64,000 bases of DNA from JADKCZ01 sp963786945 (GTDB lineage Bacteria; Myxococcota; Myxococcia; Myxococcales; Anaeromyxobacteraceae): contig CAWBAO010000006.1 of assembly GCA_963786945.1 (NCBI GenBank), forward strand, positions 310,001 through 374,000. Direction: 5' to 3'. Within the stretch, counting starts at the first letter, position 1; every line of letters starts with the position of its first letter. A program made the position numbers and the translations under genes. The notes under the pieces were generated by a model. It saw only the letters and a program-made list of their open reading frames with translations. It ran no database searches and was not told the origin of the DNA. Shown here piece after piece: positions 27,386 through 34,764 of this stretch.

Positions 27386-27856
27386 TCAGAGGCAGCCGCC
27401 GCCGGCCTTGGCCGACGGCGGGGTGTACTCGCCGGAGTCCTCCGGCAGGTTGGCCGCGCTCCAGGCGCTCATGCCGCCGGCCAGGCTGCGCGCCGAGGCG
27501 AAGCGGGCCAGGCAGGCCTTGAGCCCCGGCTCGTCGCCCTCGGCCGAGATCACCACGGTGGGGACGGTGGCGAGGATGCGGGCCCGGGCCGCCTCGGGCG
27601 CGGCGGCCGGGTCGCAGCCGGGCATGGGCAGGGCGCCGGGGACATGGGAGTCGTCGTAGCCGTCGGCCAGGTCGGGGCGGACGTCGAGGAGCTGCCAGGC
27701 GGACTGGGTCCGCGCCAGCAGCCGGTACAGCTCCTTCGGCTCGACCGGCAGGCTGCGCTCCAGCTCGACGTGCCGGCGCCCCTCGACGGCGAGGAGCCCG
27801 GCCAGCACCAGCAGCGCCGCGGCGTAGGCCAGCGGCTCGAGGAGGGCGCGCCTCAC
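27386..27856 (-). CDS. Membrane-anchored rhodanese-like protein without catalytic Cys
   Basis: 156 residues: an N-terminal membrane helix (PLAYAAALLVLAGLLAV) and one rhodanese domain facing the periplasm (LLDVRPDLADGYDDSHVPGA, LAGGMSAW). The active-site position, normally Cys at the start of a CxxG loop, reads ISAEGD, so Ser104 replaces Cys and sulfane transfer by the usual mechanism is unlikely. Other Cys (114 and the penultimate residue in GGGCL) remain. It could bind a sulfur carrier or form a scaffold. Start GTG 27856 overlaps the preceding stop by four bases. Confidence 0.82.
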   Translation of the reverse strand: MRRALLEPLAYAAALLVLAGLLAVEGRRHVELERSLPVEPKELYRLLARTQSAWQLLDVRPDLADGYDDSHVPGALPMPGCDPAAAPEAARARILATVPTVVISAEGDEPGLKACLARFASARSLAGGMSAWSAANLPEDSGEYTPPSAKAGGGCL

Positions 27857-28008
27857 GGTGCCTTCTCCCCGGCCGCGGCCTGGGCGGCCAGCTGCCGCTC
27901 CAGCGCCTGGTTGCTGCGCCGCAGCCCGGCCCAGCCGAGGGCCAGCGCCACGATGGACGCGACGAGGAGGATCCTGACCTGGGTGCTCATGGCGAGTCGC
28001 TCAGTCAT
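27853..28008 (-). CDS. Small one-TM membrane peptide
   Basis: 51 residues from ATG 28008 (45 from ATG 27990). A single hydrophobic helix (VRILLVASIVALALGW) is followed by a basic, Gln/Ala-rich tail. ATG 28008 overlaps the YeeE stop and has GGGGGA seven bases upstream; the stop overlaps the next start (GTGA). Such conserved coupling supports real translation. It may be a small partner of the transporter or of the membrane rhodanese; function unknown. Confidence 0.65.
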   Translation of the reverse strand: MTERLAMSTQVRILLVASIVALALGWAGLRRSNQALERQLAAQAAAGEKAP

Positions 28009-29128
28009 AGGCGCGATCCCCCACCGCCTGGGCGGCGCCGACGTCGAGGGTGTGGGCCAGGCGGCGGCCGTTGGCGACCGCCATCGAGGTGAGGAAGAAG
28101 GTGACGGCCATGGCCAGGCTCCCCAGCGACATGGTCGGCCAGGCGGCGATGAAGGCGCCGGTGGTGCAGCCGCCGCCGATGAGCGCGCCGGCGGCCATCA
28201 TGGTGGCGGCGCCGAAGCTGCGGCCGATGGCGACCGGGTCGAGCACCTTGGGCGCCGGGTCGGCCACCGCGGCCTTCGACGGGAGGGAGAACCGGGACGC
28301 CAGCCAGGCGCCCGGCCAGACGCCGACGATCAGCGCGGCGCGCCAGACGATGTCCTCGTTGATGCGGGGCACGAGCTCGAGCGGGTGGCCCACGGCCTGG
28401 GCCGCCCAGCCGGTGGCCGCCAGCAGCGCGCCCGAGAAGCCCAGGTAGCCGCCCTGGGCGGTGGCCAGCACCACCAGCACGCCGCCCACGGTGCCGGAGG
28501 CGACCCAGCTCCACTCCCCGCGCAGGGAGTCGACGAGGCCGTGGCGCGGCCGCGCCGGCTCGTAGGCCTTCTCCGGCGTGAACCGGTCGGCGAAGAGGGC
28601 GATCAGCACGAAGATCGCCCCCCAGGCCAGCGCCGCCGCCGCGTAGGGCAGCCCCAGCTCGCCGTAGACGGTGAGCGGCTTCTGGTTGGCGGCGATGACG
28701 CCGGAGGCCAGCAGCCAGTCCTTGGCGGCGCCGTAGACGAGCACGCCCACCACCAGCCCGACCATGGCGGCCGGGGTGGCGAACTTCCGGTCGCCGCCCT
28801 GCCCGCCGGCCTTGGCCACGCAGGTGCCGGGGCAGAGCCCGGAGATCCCGAGCCCGGCGCCGAAGAGCACGCCGCCGAGCAGGTGGGCGGAGCCCAGCCA
28901 GGGCATCACCCGCGGGGCCAGCCCCCAGGCCTCGGCCAGCCCCAGCGCCGCGGCCAGGCCGTAGAGGATCGAGGCCACCCCGATGGCGGTGAAGGCGAAC
29001 TTCATCACCTTGGTGTCGCGCAGGGTGAGCATGCCCATGACGCGCGAGTAGCGGGTGGCGCCGACCTTGTAGAGCAGCATCCCGAAGGCCGCGCCGGTGA
29101 GGGCGCCCGTGAGGAACGGTCGCAGCAT
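28001..29128 (-). CDS. YeeE/YedE-family sulfur-compound transporter
   Basis: 375 residues, about nine to ten membrane helices in two YeeE/YedE repeats. The conserved Cys motifs GLCPGTC (Cys99, Cys103) and GGGCTTGAF near residue 325 are present; in the thiosulfate transporter TsuA such Cys relay the sulfur anion through the membrane. It lies between a periplasmic sulfurtransferase and a rhodanese-like protein, so uptake of thiosulfate or another sulfane-sulfur compound is the likely role. Confidence 0.88.
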   Translation of the reverse strand: MLRPFLTGALTGAAFGMLLYKVGATRYSRVMGMLTLRDTKVMKFAFTAIGVASILYGLAAALGLAEAWGLAPRVMPWLGSAHLLGGVLFGAGLGISGLCPGTCVAKAGGQGGDRKFATPAAMVGLVVGVLVYGAAKDWLLASGVIAANQKPLTVYGELGLPYAAAALAWGAIFVLIALFADRFTPEKAYEPARPRHGLVDSLRGEWSWVASGTVGGVLVVLATAQGGYLGFSGALLAATGWAAQAVGHPLELVPRINEDIVWRAALIVGVWPGAWLASRFSLPSKAAVADPAPKVLDPVAIGRSFGAATMMAAGALIGGGCTTGAFIAAWPTMSLGSLAMAVTFFLTSMAVANGRRLAHTLDVGAAQAVGDRAYD

Positions 29129-29143
29129 GGTCCCTTCCCGGCG

Positions 29144-30091
29144 CTACGGCTGCGCGGCCAGGGGGAGCGAGGCGTCGTTGCCCCACTCGTCCCACGAGCC
29201 GACGTAGACCTTGACGTTCTGGTGGCCGGCCTTCTTGAGGGCCAGGTACTGGAAGGAGCCGCGGCCGAGGCCGACGTGGCAGTAGCTGATGACGGTCTTG
29301 CCGGGGGCGTAGCCGTTCTTCTTCAGCTTCTCGAGCTGCTTGGCCAGCTCGGCCTGGTCCTTGAGCGTCGGCTTGTCGGCCTGGCCGTCCTTGTTGCCGG
29401 CGTACTTGCTCCACGGGGAGAAGACCGCGCCGGGGATGGCGCCGCCGCGCTTCACCGTCTCCTCCTTGTCCGGGGCCGCCAGCGCGCCCAGCAGGGTCTT
29501 GCCGGTGAACTCGTCGAGGGTGTGGCGGGCGTCGAGCAGCAGGTAGTGGGCGGAGTCGGCGCTGGCCTTCTTCACCTCGTCGACGCTGGCGATCATGGTC
29601 CAGTCGACGGCCGGGGTGAACGCCTTGGCGGCCACCTTGGCCGGCGGGCCCGCCTCCACCGCGCCGCCGTGCGCCTTCCAGGTGGCGAGGCCACCGTCGA
29701 GGATGCGGACCTTCTTCACGCCGTAGAGCTTGAGGAAGAACCAGGCGCCGCTGGCGTTGGCGCCGGCGCCGCCGTCGTAGACCACCACGTCGGTGCCGGC
29801 GTCGATGCCCAGCGTCTCGCCGATGAACTTGGCGGCGCGCGGCTCGCACATGGGCAGGCCCTTGCAGGCCTTCACGTCGTCCAGGTAGTGCAGGTCGTGG
29901 GCGAAGGCCACCACCGATCCGGGGATGTGCCCCTTGGTGAACTCCTTGTCGGAGTCGGCGTAGACGAAGCGGACGGCGGGCTTCCCGACCAGCCCCCTGG
30001 CCTCGTCGTGGCCGACGAACTCGTCGGCGGCGAGGGCGGGAGCAGCCAGGGCCAGGAGGGACAGCGCGACGGTGACGTGGATGGCTCTCAT
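29144..30091 (-). CDS. Periplasmic thiosulfate/3-mercaptopyruvate sulfurtransferase, two rhodanese domains
   Basis: 315 residues with a signal peptide cleaved after PALAA. Domain 1 (about 25-155) is the inactive rhodanese half (KGHIPGSVVAFAHDLH, VVVYDGG, ILDGGLATW). Domain 2 (about 170-310) carries the catalytic Cys in SYCHVGLGRG with LLDARHTLDEF and GSWDEWGN. The loop CHVGLGR differs from both CRKGVT (rhodanese) and CGSGVT (mercaptopyruvate), so the donor is uncertain. Start ATG 30091 overlaps the regulator stop by four bases. Confidence 0.9.
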   Translation of the reverse strand: MRAIHVTVALSLLALAAPALAADEFVGHDEARGLVGKPAVRFVYADSDKEFTKGHIPGSVVAFAHDLHYLDDVKACKGLPMCEPRAAKFIGETLGIDAGTDVVVYDGGAGANASGAWFFLKLYGVKKVRILDGGLATWKAHGGAVEAGPPAKVAAKAFTPAVDWTMIASVDEVKKASADSAHYLLLDARHTLDEFTGKTLLGALAAPDKEETVKRGGAIPGAVFSPWSKYAGNKDGQADKPTLKDQAELAKQLEKLKKNGYAPGKTVISYCHVGLGRGSFQYLALKKAGHQNVKVYVGSWDEWGNDASLPLAAQP

Positions 30092-30780
30092 CGGGACTTC
30101 CTCGCGGGGCGTTGGAGGGCGGTGCTTCCGGGTTGCGGCCGTGCCGGGGTGAGATCCGGGACGCCGAGATCGAGGTGCCGGGCCTGGTAGCCCGCCTGAT
30201 TCAAGAACTCCGCGGCGCCGAGGGCCAGCGGGCAGTAGGGGCCGCGACAATACGCAACGACCGGCCGGTCCCGCGGGACCTCGTCGAGGCGCGACGGCAG
30301 CTCGTGAAACGGGATGGAGCGGGCCCCGGGCAGGTGCCCCGCCTCGAACTCCGCGGCCGGCCGGACGTCGAGCAGGGTGCTGCGGCCGCGGCCCAGGTCG
30401 TCGAGCAGCGCCTCACGCTCCGAGGCCTGCAGCGCACCGAACTCCCGCCGCAGCCGGTCCATCTCCGGGAGCAGGGTCTCGGCCAGGCCCCGCAGCATCC
30501 CGAAGGCCTCCGAGACGCCCCCCTCCGCCAGCCGGTAGCGGACGTGGCGCCCCTCCCTCGAGGCCGTCACCAGCCGGGCGGAGCGCATCTGCTGCAGGTG
30601 GCGGGACGAGTTGGCGACGGTGACGCCGGAGGCGTCGGCCAGGTCCTCGACGGTCCTGGGCCCCTGCCGGAGCAGGTCGAGCAGCTGCAGCCGGACCGGG
30701 CTGGCCATGGCCTTGCCCAGGCGGGCGATCTCGCCGTAGTGGGCGAGGGCGGCGGCGCGGCGGGGCTCGTTCTTGATCAT
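30088..30780 (-). CDS. ArsR-family regulator fused to a rhodanese domain
   Basis: About 230 residues. The N-terminal winged helix (PVRLQLLDLLRQGPRTVEDLAD, NSSRHLQQM, RHVRYRLAEG) is joined to a C-terminal rhodanese domain with LLDVRPAAEFEAGHLPGA and the active loop VVAYCRGPYC. It probably senses reactive sulfur or the state of a persulfide on its Cys and represses the operon it heads. ATG 30780 is preferred over TTG 30786. It is translationally coupled to the sulfurtransferase gene downstream. Confidence 0.9.
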   Translation of the reverse strand: MIKNEPRRAAALAHYGEIARLGKAMASPVRLQLLDLLRQGPRTVEDLADASGVTVANSSRHLQQMRSARLVTASREGRHVRYRLAEGGVSEAFGMLRGLAETLLPEMDRLRREFGALQASEREALLDDLGRGRSTLLDVRPAAEFEAGHLPGARSIPFHELPSRLDEVPRDRPVVAYCRGPYCPLALGAAEFLNQAGYQARHLDLGVPDLTPARPQPGSTALQRPARKSR

Positions 30781-30782
30781 GG

Positions 30783-30803
30783 TCAATTGAATCGTTGAAT
30801 GTG
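30783..30803 (-). promoter_or_regulatory. Candidate operator of the ArsR-rhodanese regulator
   Basis: TTGAAT occurs twice in tandem with an 8-base period (30787-30792 and 30795-30800), beside the half-palindrome TCAATTGA. This AT-rich patch is the only one in several hundred bases and touches the regulator start codon, so a repressor bound here would block initiation. ArsR-type operators are usually inverted repeats, so the exact form is uncertain. Confidence 0.4.
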
Positions 30804-31029
30804 CTCGGCGGGACCTCCACCGTCAAGTCCTGCGCGCTGACCCCCCCGACAGGGGATCAGGGGTCTTCTCCCTCCACCCTCCGATGGGCCCCTGGGCCCC
30901 CTTCCGGCCGGGAGCCTCGCTCGATCCGATCGCCCGGGCGCCGCGGCGCCTGCGGCCGGTTGCCCTAGTCGACATCACCCCGGCAAGGTGGTGCGATTCG
31001 CCCGAGCAGGGCGCGACACCGAGCCCGGA

Positions 31030-31506
31030 ATGAGCAAGCCCTCCGCCTACCGGAAGCCGCACATCGTGACCTCGGTGGTCGCGGTCATCGTGGACGCCAC
31101 CGACCGGGTGGTGCTCACCCGCCGCGCCGTGCACCCCTTCCTGGACCAGTGGGTCATGCCCGGCGGCAAGATCTCGCTCGGCGAGCCCATGCAGATCGCG
31201 CTGCGCCGGGAGGTGCGCGAGGAGGTCGGCATCGACGTGGTGGTGGGCGACCTGGTCGACACCTTCGAGCACGTCAGGCCAGGCGCCAACAACGATCACC
31301 ACGTCATCCTCTACTTCCGCTGCCGGCCGAGCCGCGCCGAGCTCGCGCCCAACCCGGAGGAGGTGGCCGAGGCGCGCTGGGTCCCGCGCGGAGAGCTGGC
31401 CGGCTACGACATGCCGGAGGGGACCCGCCACGTGCTGGGCAGGCTCTTCCCCGAGCTGGCCGGCGGCGGGCCCGGGCCGGCGGGCCCCGGGGGGCAGGCG
31501 CCGTGA
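31030..31506 (+). CDS. NUDIX hydrolase
   Basis: 158 residues from ATG 31030. The Nudix box is intact: GGKISLGEPMQIALRREVREEVGI fits G-x5-E-x7-REUxEExGU (shown here as its key positions Gly, Glu, Arg-Glu, Glu-Glu). It follows VVAVIVDATDRVVLTRRA. The family hydrolyses nucleoside diphosphates linked to another group, in the cytoplasm; the substrate is unknown. The stop overlaps the next gene (GTGA at 31503-31506), a tight pairing. A GTG at 30988 could extend it by 14 residues. Confidence 0.85.
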   Translation: MSKPSAYRKPHIVTSVVAVIVDATDRVVLTRRAVHPFLDQWVMPGGKISLGEPMQIALRREVREEVGIDVVVGDLVDTFEHVRPGANNDHHVILYFRCRPSRAELAPNPEEVAEARWVPRGELAGYDMPEGTRHVLGRLFPELAGGGPGPAGPGGQAP

Positions 31507-32660
31507 TCGAGATCCTCGAGGCCGAGGTGAACCTCGACTATGCGCTGGGGAGCCACCTCCACTGCCTGGTGGCCCAGCTCCCGGTGAAGATCCGCGCCAC
31601 CGAGCGGGGGCCCGCCCTCAAGGACCGCGAGGCCCAGTGGCGCACCGTGGCCTCGGTGCTGGAGCTGGTGGCGCGCGACGAGCGCTTCCAGAAGCTCCAC
31701 TTCCTCGCCTTGCCGGAGGCGGCGGTGCCGGCGGCGCGGCTCGACGACGTGCTGGCTCTCGTGGCGGAGCGCTTCCGGCCCAACACCGTGACCATGTTCG
31801 GGCTGGAGCACGTCCCCCTGCGCGCCTACCTCGCCACCCTGGAGCGCTTCCGGGAGGACAACCGGCTGGCCATCCCCGCGGTCGAGCGCGACCTGGCGGC
31901 CGGGGCGCTCCCCCACATCCCGGTGAACTGGTGCTGCGTGGCGGTCAAGGAGGCCAGCGGCCGGCTGCGGGTGTTCCTCGAGGCCAAGAGCCACCCCTTC
32001 CGCGCCGAGGAGTTCCTCGACAAGTCCGGCGACCTCTACCGGGGCCGGCACTTCTGGTGGTTCCGCGCCCGGCCCGCCTTCTTCCACTTCATGGTGCTCG
32101 TCTGCCTCGACTACCTGTACCGGGACCTCTACGGGTCCAACATCCGGCAGGTCATCGACTTCGCCGACCGGCAGTACTTCGCCACCCGGCGGGCCCTCGA
32201 CGCGCTCTTCGTGCTGCAGTTCAACCCCAAGCCCGAGCACCGCGCCTACCGGGACGTGGTGGCCGGGTTCTACGGCGAGTTCCTGGAGGACACGCCCGGC
32301 GTCAGGGAGACCATCACCATCTTCGCCAACAGCTCCGAGGAGAGCGAGATCGGCGAGCCCAGCCCGGGCAGCTTCGGCGTCTCCTCGGTGATCCTGGGCC
32401 CCCGGCACCGGCTGGACCGGGTGGCCGGGCCGGAGTTCTCCACCGACGACTTCCAGGGCACGCCCGCCTGCCGGCTCCGCTTCGGGGCCGCCACGCGCCT
32501 CTTCTACTTCAACCTGCCGCTCCTCCAGGAGCTCGACCCGCGCACCAGCCACCAGCCGCTCAAGGTGCACGCCGTGCTCCGGCCCGAGGGCGGCGGCTGG
32601 GTCCCGGTCGGCGGCGCCCCGGTCATGGCCGAGCTCTCCCGGCGGAGCGGCCGCCCCTAG
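31503..32660 (+). CDS. Nitrilase-superfamily-like protein (divergent)
   Basis: 385 residues. I read a degenerate Glu-Lys-Cys triad: FLALPEAAVP near residue 75 (Glu), VFLEAKSHPF near 162 (Lys) and FMVLVCLDYLY near 200 (Cys), in the order and spacing of carbon-nitrogen hydrolases. The last 120 residues (VSSVILGPRHRL, FYFNLPLLQEL, VHAVLRPEGGGW) are not part of the standard fold. The family hydrolyses nitriles or amides; here the assignment is inference from weak motifs. Coupled to the NUDIX gene. Confidence 0.55.
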   Translation: MIEILEAEVNLDYALGSHLHCLVAQLPVKIRATERGPALKDREAQWRTVASVLELVARDERFQKLHFLALPEAAVPAARLDDVLALVAERFRPNTVTMFGLEHVPLRAYLATLERFREDNRLAIPAVERDLAAGALPHIPVNWCCVAVKEASGRLRVFLEAKSHPFRAEEFLDKSGDLYRGRHFWWFRARPAFFHFMVLVCLDYLYRDLYGSNIRQVIDFADRQYFATRRALDALFVLQFNPKPEHRAYRDVVAGFYGEFLEDTPGVRETITIFANSSEESEIGEPSPGSFGVSSVILGPRHRLDRVAGPEFSTDDFQGTPACRLRFGAATRLFYFNLPLLQELDPRTSHQPLKVHAVLRPEGGGWVPVGGAPVMAELSRRSGRP

Positions 32661-32800
32661 GGAACCGCGCGCGGCGGGCCTTCCCGACCCCGGCCGCGAC
32701 GCCGGGGCGTCCGGCCTGCTCCCGGGACGCCGGTTGCCGGGCCACCGCGGGCATGCCACCGTCGGGCTGGCGCGCACCGAGAGAGGAGGAGGGCCAGCCC

Positions 32801-33925
32801 GTGGCATCCCGACCACCCGCCTCGGACGTCCGCGAGGCCCCGTTCTTCCGGGGCATCGGCTACTCGACCTGCTGGGAGGACGAGCGGTTCGTCTCCGACG
32901 GCCTGCGCCCGCGCCCCGGCGAGCACGCCCTCTGCATCACCTCGGGAGGCTGCCTGGCGCTGCAGGCGCTGCTGGCCGGCGCCACGGTGACGGCGCTCGA
33001 CTTCAACCCGCACCAGGCCGCCCTCCTCGCCTTCAAGGTGGCGGCGCTGCGGGCGCTCGAGGAGCCGGAGATCTGGTCGGTGCTCGGCCTGCGCCCGGCC
33101 GCCGATCGCCTGGCGCTCTACCGGCGGCTCCGCGAGGCGCTCCCCGGCGAGGACCGCGCCTTCTGGGACGCCCGGCCGGCGCTGGTGGCCGGCGGCGCCA
33201 CGCTGTGCGGCCGCCAGGACCGCTACCTCCACGCCGTCGGCCGCGCCGTGCGCTGGCTCCAGGGGACGCGGCGGGTGCGGCGGCTCCTCGAGCTCGACGG
33301 CGGCGAGGCGCAGGCCGCCTTCTACGAGCGGGAGTGGTCGGGCCCGGCCTGGCGCGCCCTCTGCGCCGTGGTCTTCAGCCGCGCCGTGCTGGATCGCGCC
33401 TTCGACCCGGCCCACTTCACCTTCGCGCGGGAGGGCCACCCGGCGCCGCGCTTCCGCGCCGCCGCCGAGCGGCTGCTGCGCGACGTGCCGGCCCGCGAGA
33501 ACTTCTACCTCCACTACCTCTTCGACCGGACCTACCCGGACGACCAGCGCTGCCCGGCCTGGCTCCGGCGCGGCGCCCCCACGGCGCTGCGCGACCGGCT
33601 GGGCGGGCTCACCTCCACCACCGGGGCGCTGGAGGCCTGGCTGGCCGCGGCGCCGGACCGGAGCGTGGACGTCTTCGCCCTCTCCAACTGCTTCGACTGG
33701 GTCTCGGGCGAGCGCTTCACCGCCCTGCTCGGCGACCTGGTCCGGGTGGCCCGGCCCGGCGCGCGGATCGGCTGGTGGACCAACCTCGTCAACACGACAC
33801 GCGAGCCGGACCCGGACCGGTTCCCCAGGATCGTGCCCGACCGCGAGGCCGCGGCGGCGGTGGAGGCGGGCTGCCGCACGCCCGGCTACTCGCCCTGCTA
33901 CCTGGCCCGGGTGGAGGGGGAGTGA
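32801..33925 (+). CDS. DUF3419/BtaA-like 3-amino-3-carboxypropyl transferase
   Basis: 374 residues. GIGYSTCWEDERFV and LCITSGGCLALQALLAGATVTA give the SAM-binding start typical of DUF3419, and NCFDWVSGERF and a GWWTNLVN segment lie near the C-terminus. BtaA moves the 3-amino-3-carboxypropyl group of SAM to diacylglycerol, making a homoserine ether lipid. The BtaB N-methylase that makes betaine lipid is not adjacent. Start GTG 32801 has GAGGAGGAGG about eight bases upstream. The stop overlaps the decarboxylase start. Confidence 0.8.
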   Translation: MASRPPASDVREAPFFRGIGYSTCWEDERFVSDGLRPRPGEHALCITSGGCLALQALLAGATVTALDFNPHQAALLAFKVAALRALEEPEIWSVLGLRPAADRLALYRRLREALPGEDRAFWDARPALVAGGATLCGRQDRYLHAVGRAVRWLQGTRRVRRLLELDGGEAQAAFYEREWSGPAWRALCAVVFSRAVLDRAFDPAHFTFAREGHPAPRFRAAAERLLRDVPARENFYLHYLFDRTYPDDQRCPAWLRRGAPTALRDRLGGLTSTTGALEAWLAAAPDRSVDVFALSNCFDWVSGERFTALLGDLVRVARPGARIGWWTNLVNTTREPDPDRFPRIVPDREAAAAVEAGCRTPGYSPCYLARVEGE

Positions 33926-34764
33926 CGTGGAGCGCTTCCTCGACTGGCTCCACCAGCAGCCCGCTGGGGCGCCGGCTCCGGCCGCTCCTCACCGGCTCCC
34001 GCCTGCTCCACGCCGCGGTGGAGCGGCTGGCCGACTCGCCGGCCTCGGCGCGCCTCGTGCCCTGGGCGGTGCGGAGCTGGGGGATCGACCTCGCCGAGGC
34101 CGTGGTCCCGCCCGGCGGCTTCCCCACCCTGAACGCCCTCTTCACCCGGACCCTGCGGCCGGAGGCCCGGCCGGTGGACCCCGATCCGGCGGTGCTGGTC
34201 TCGCCGGCCGACGCCCGCCTCCTCGCCGTGTCGCCGCTCGACGCCGCCGGGCGGCTCGAGGTGAAGGGGGTGGGCTACGACGCCGCCGGCCTGCTGGGCG
34301 ACGAGGACCTGGCCCGCGGCTACGCCGGGGGCGCCGCGCTGGTCTTCCGGCTCTACCTGGCCGACGTCCACCGCCTCGCCTTCCCCTGCGACGGCGTGGT
34401 CTCGGCGCCGCGGCTGGTCCCGGGTGGCTTCGAGTCGGTCTCGCCGCGCCCCGGCCACCGGGAGCCGGTGCTGCAGCGCAACCGGCGCACCGTCACCACG
34501 CTCGACACCGGGCGCTTCGGGCGGCTCGCCCTGGTGGACGTGGGCGGCTTCCTGGTGGCCTCGATCCGCCACCTCGCCCCGGCCGGCGCCCGGGTGTCGA
34601 AGGGCGAGGCGCGGAGCCTCTTCCGCCTCGGCGGCTCGACGCTGGTGCTGCTGGCCCCGCCCGGCGCGCTGGAGGTGCCTCCCGCCCTCCTGGCCGCCTC
34701 GGCCCGCGGCGAGGAGACCCCGGTCAGGCTGGGGGCCGCGGTGGCGCGCGCCCCAGCGGCGTGA
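33922..34764 (+). CDS. psd: Phosphatidylserine decarboxylase-like protein
   Basis: 280 residues from GTG 33922, overlapping the BtaA-like stop (GTGA). The PSD family is seen in FTRTLRPEARPVDPD, VSPADAR, the LADVHRLAFPCDG His block and the self-cleavage motif as GGSTLVLL (usually GST), which yields the pyruvoyl group. Alternatively translation starts at GTG 33927 (MERFLDWLHQQP) and one extra C near 33961-33963 breaks the frame; this fits PSD N-termini better. The enzyme would decarboxylate an amino-acid lipid head group at the membrane. The substrate may be PS or the BtaA product. Confidence 0.82.
   Translation: MTWSASSTGSTSSPLGRRLRPLLTGSRLLHAAVERLADSPASARLVPWAVRSWGIDLAEAVVPPGGFPTLNALFTRTLRPEARPVDPDPAVLVSPADARLLAVSPLDAAGRLEVKGVGYDAAGLLGDEDLARGYAGGAALVFRLYLADVHRLAFPCDGVVSAPRLVPGGFESVSPRPGHREPVLQRNRRTVTTLDTGRFGRLALVDVGGFLVASIRHLAPAGARVSKGEARSLFRLGGSTLVLLAPPGALEVPPALLAASARGEETPVRLGAAVARAPAA

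Noticed and set aside
24485..30190. A 1901-codon open frame on the plus strand opposite the molybdoenzyme operon
   Set aside because: At this base composition stops are rare in all frames; the translation is low-complexity Gly/Val/Ala/Arg/His-rich and mirrors well-supported minus-strand genes.
31503..32660. Anti-phage reverse-transcriptase-nitrilase (DRT1-like) system
   Set aside because: No reverse transcriptase domain or non-coding RNA gene is next to the nitrilase-like protein; neighbours are a NUDIX and a lipid gene.
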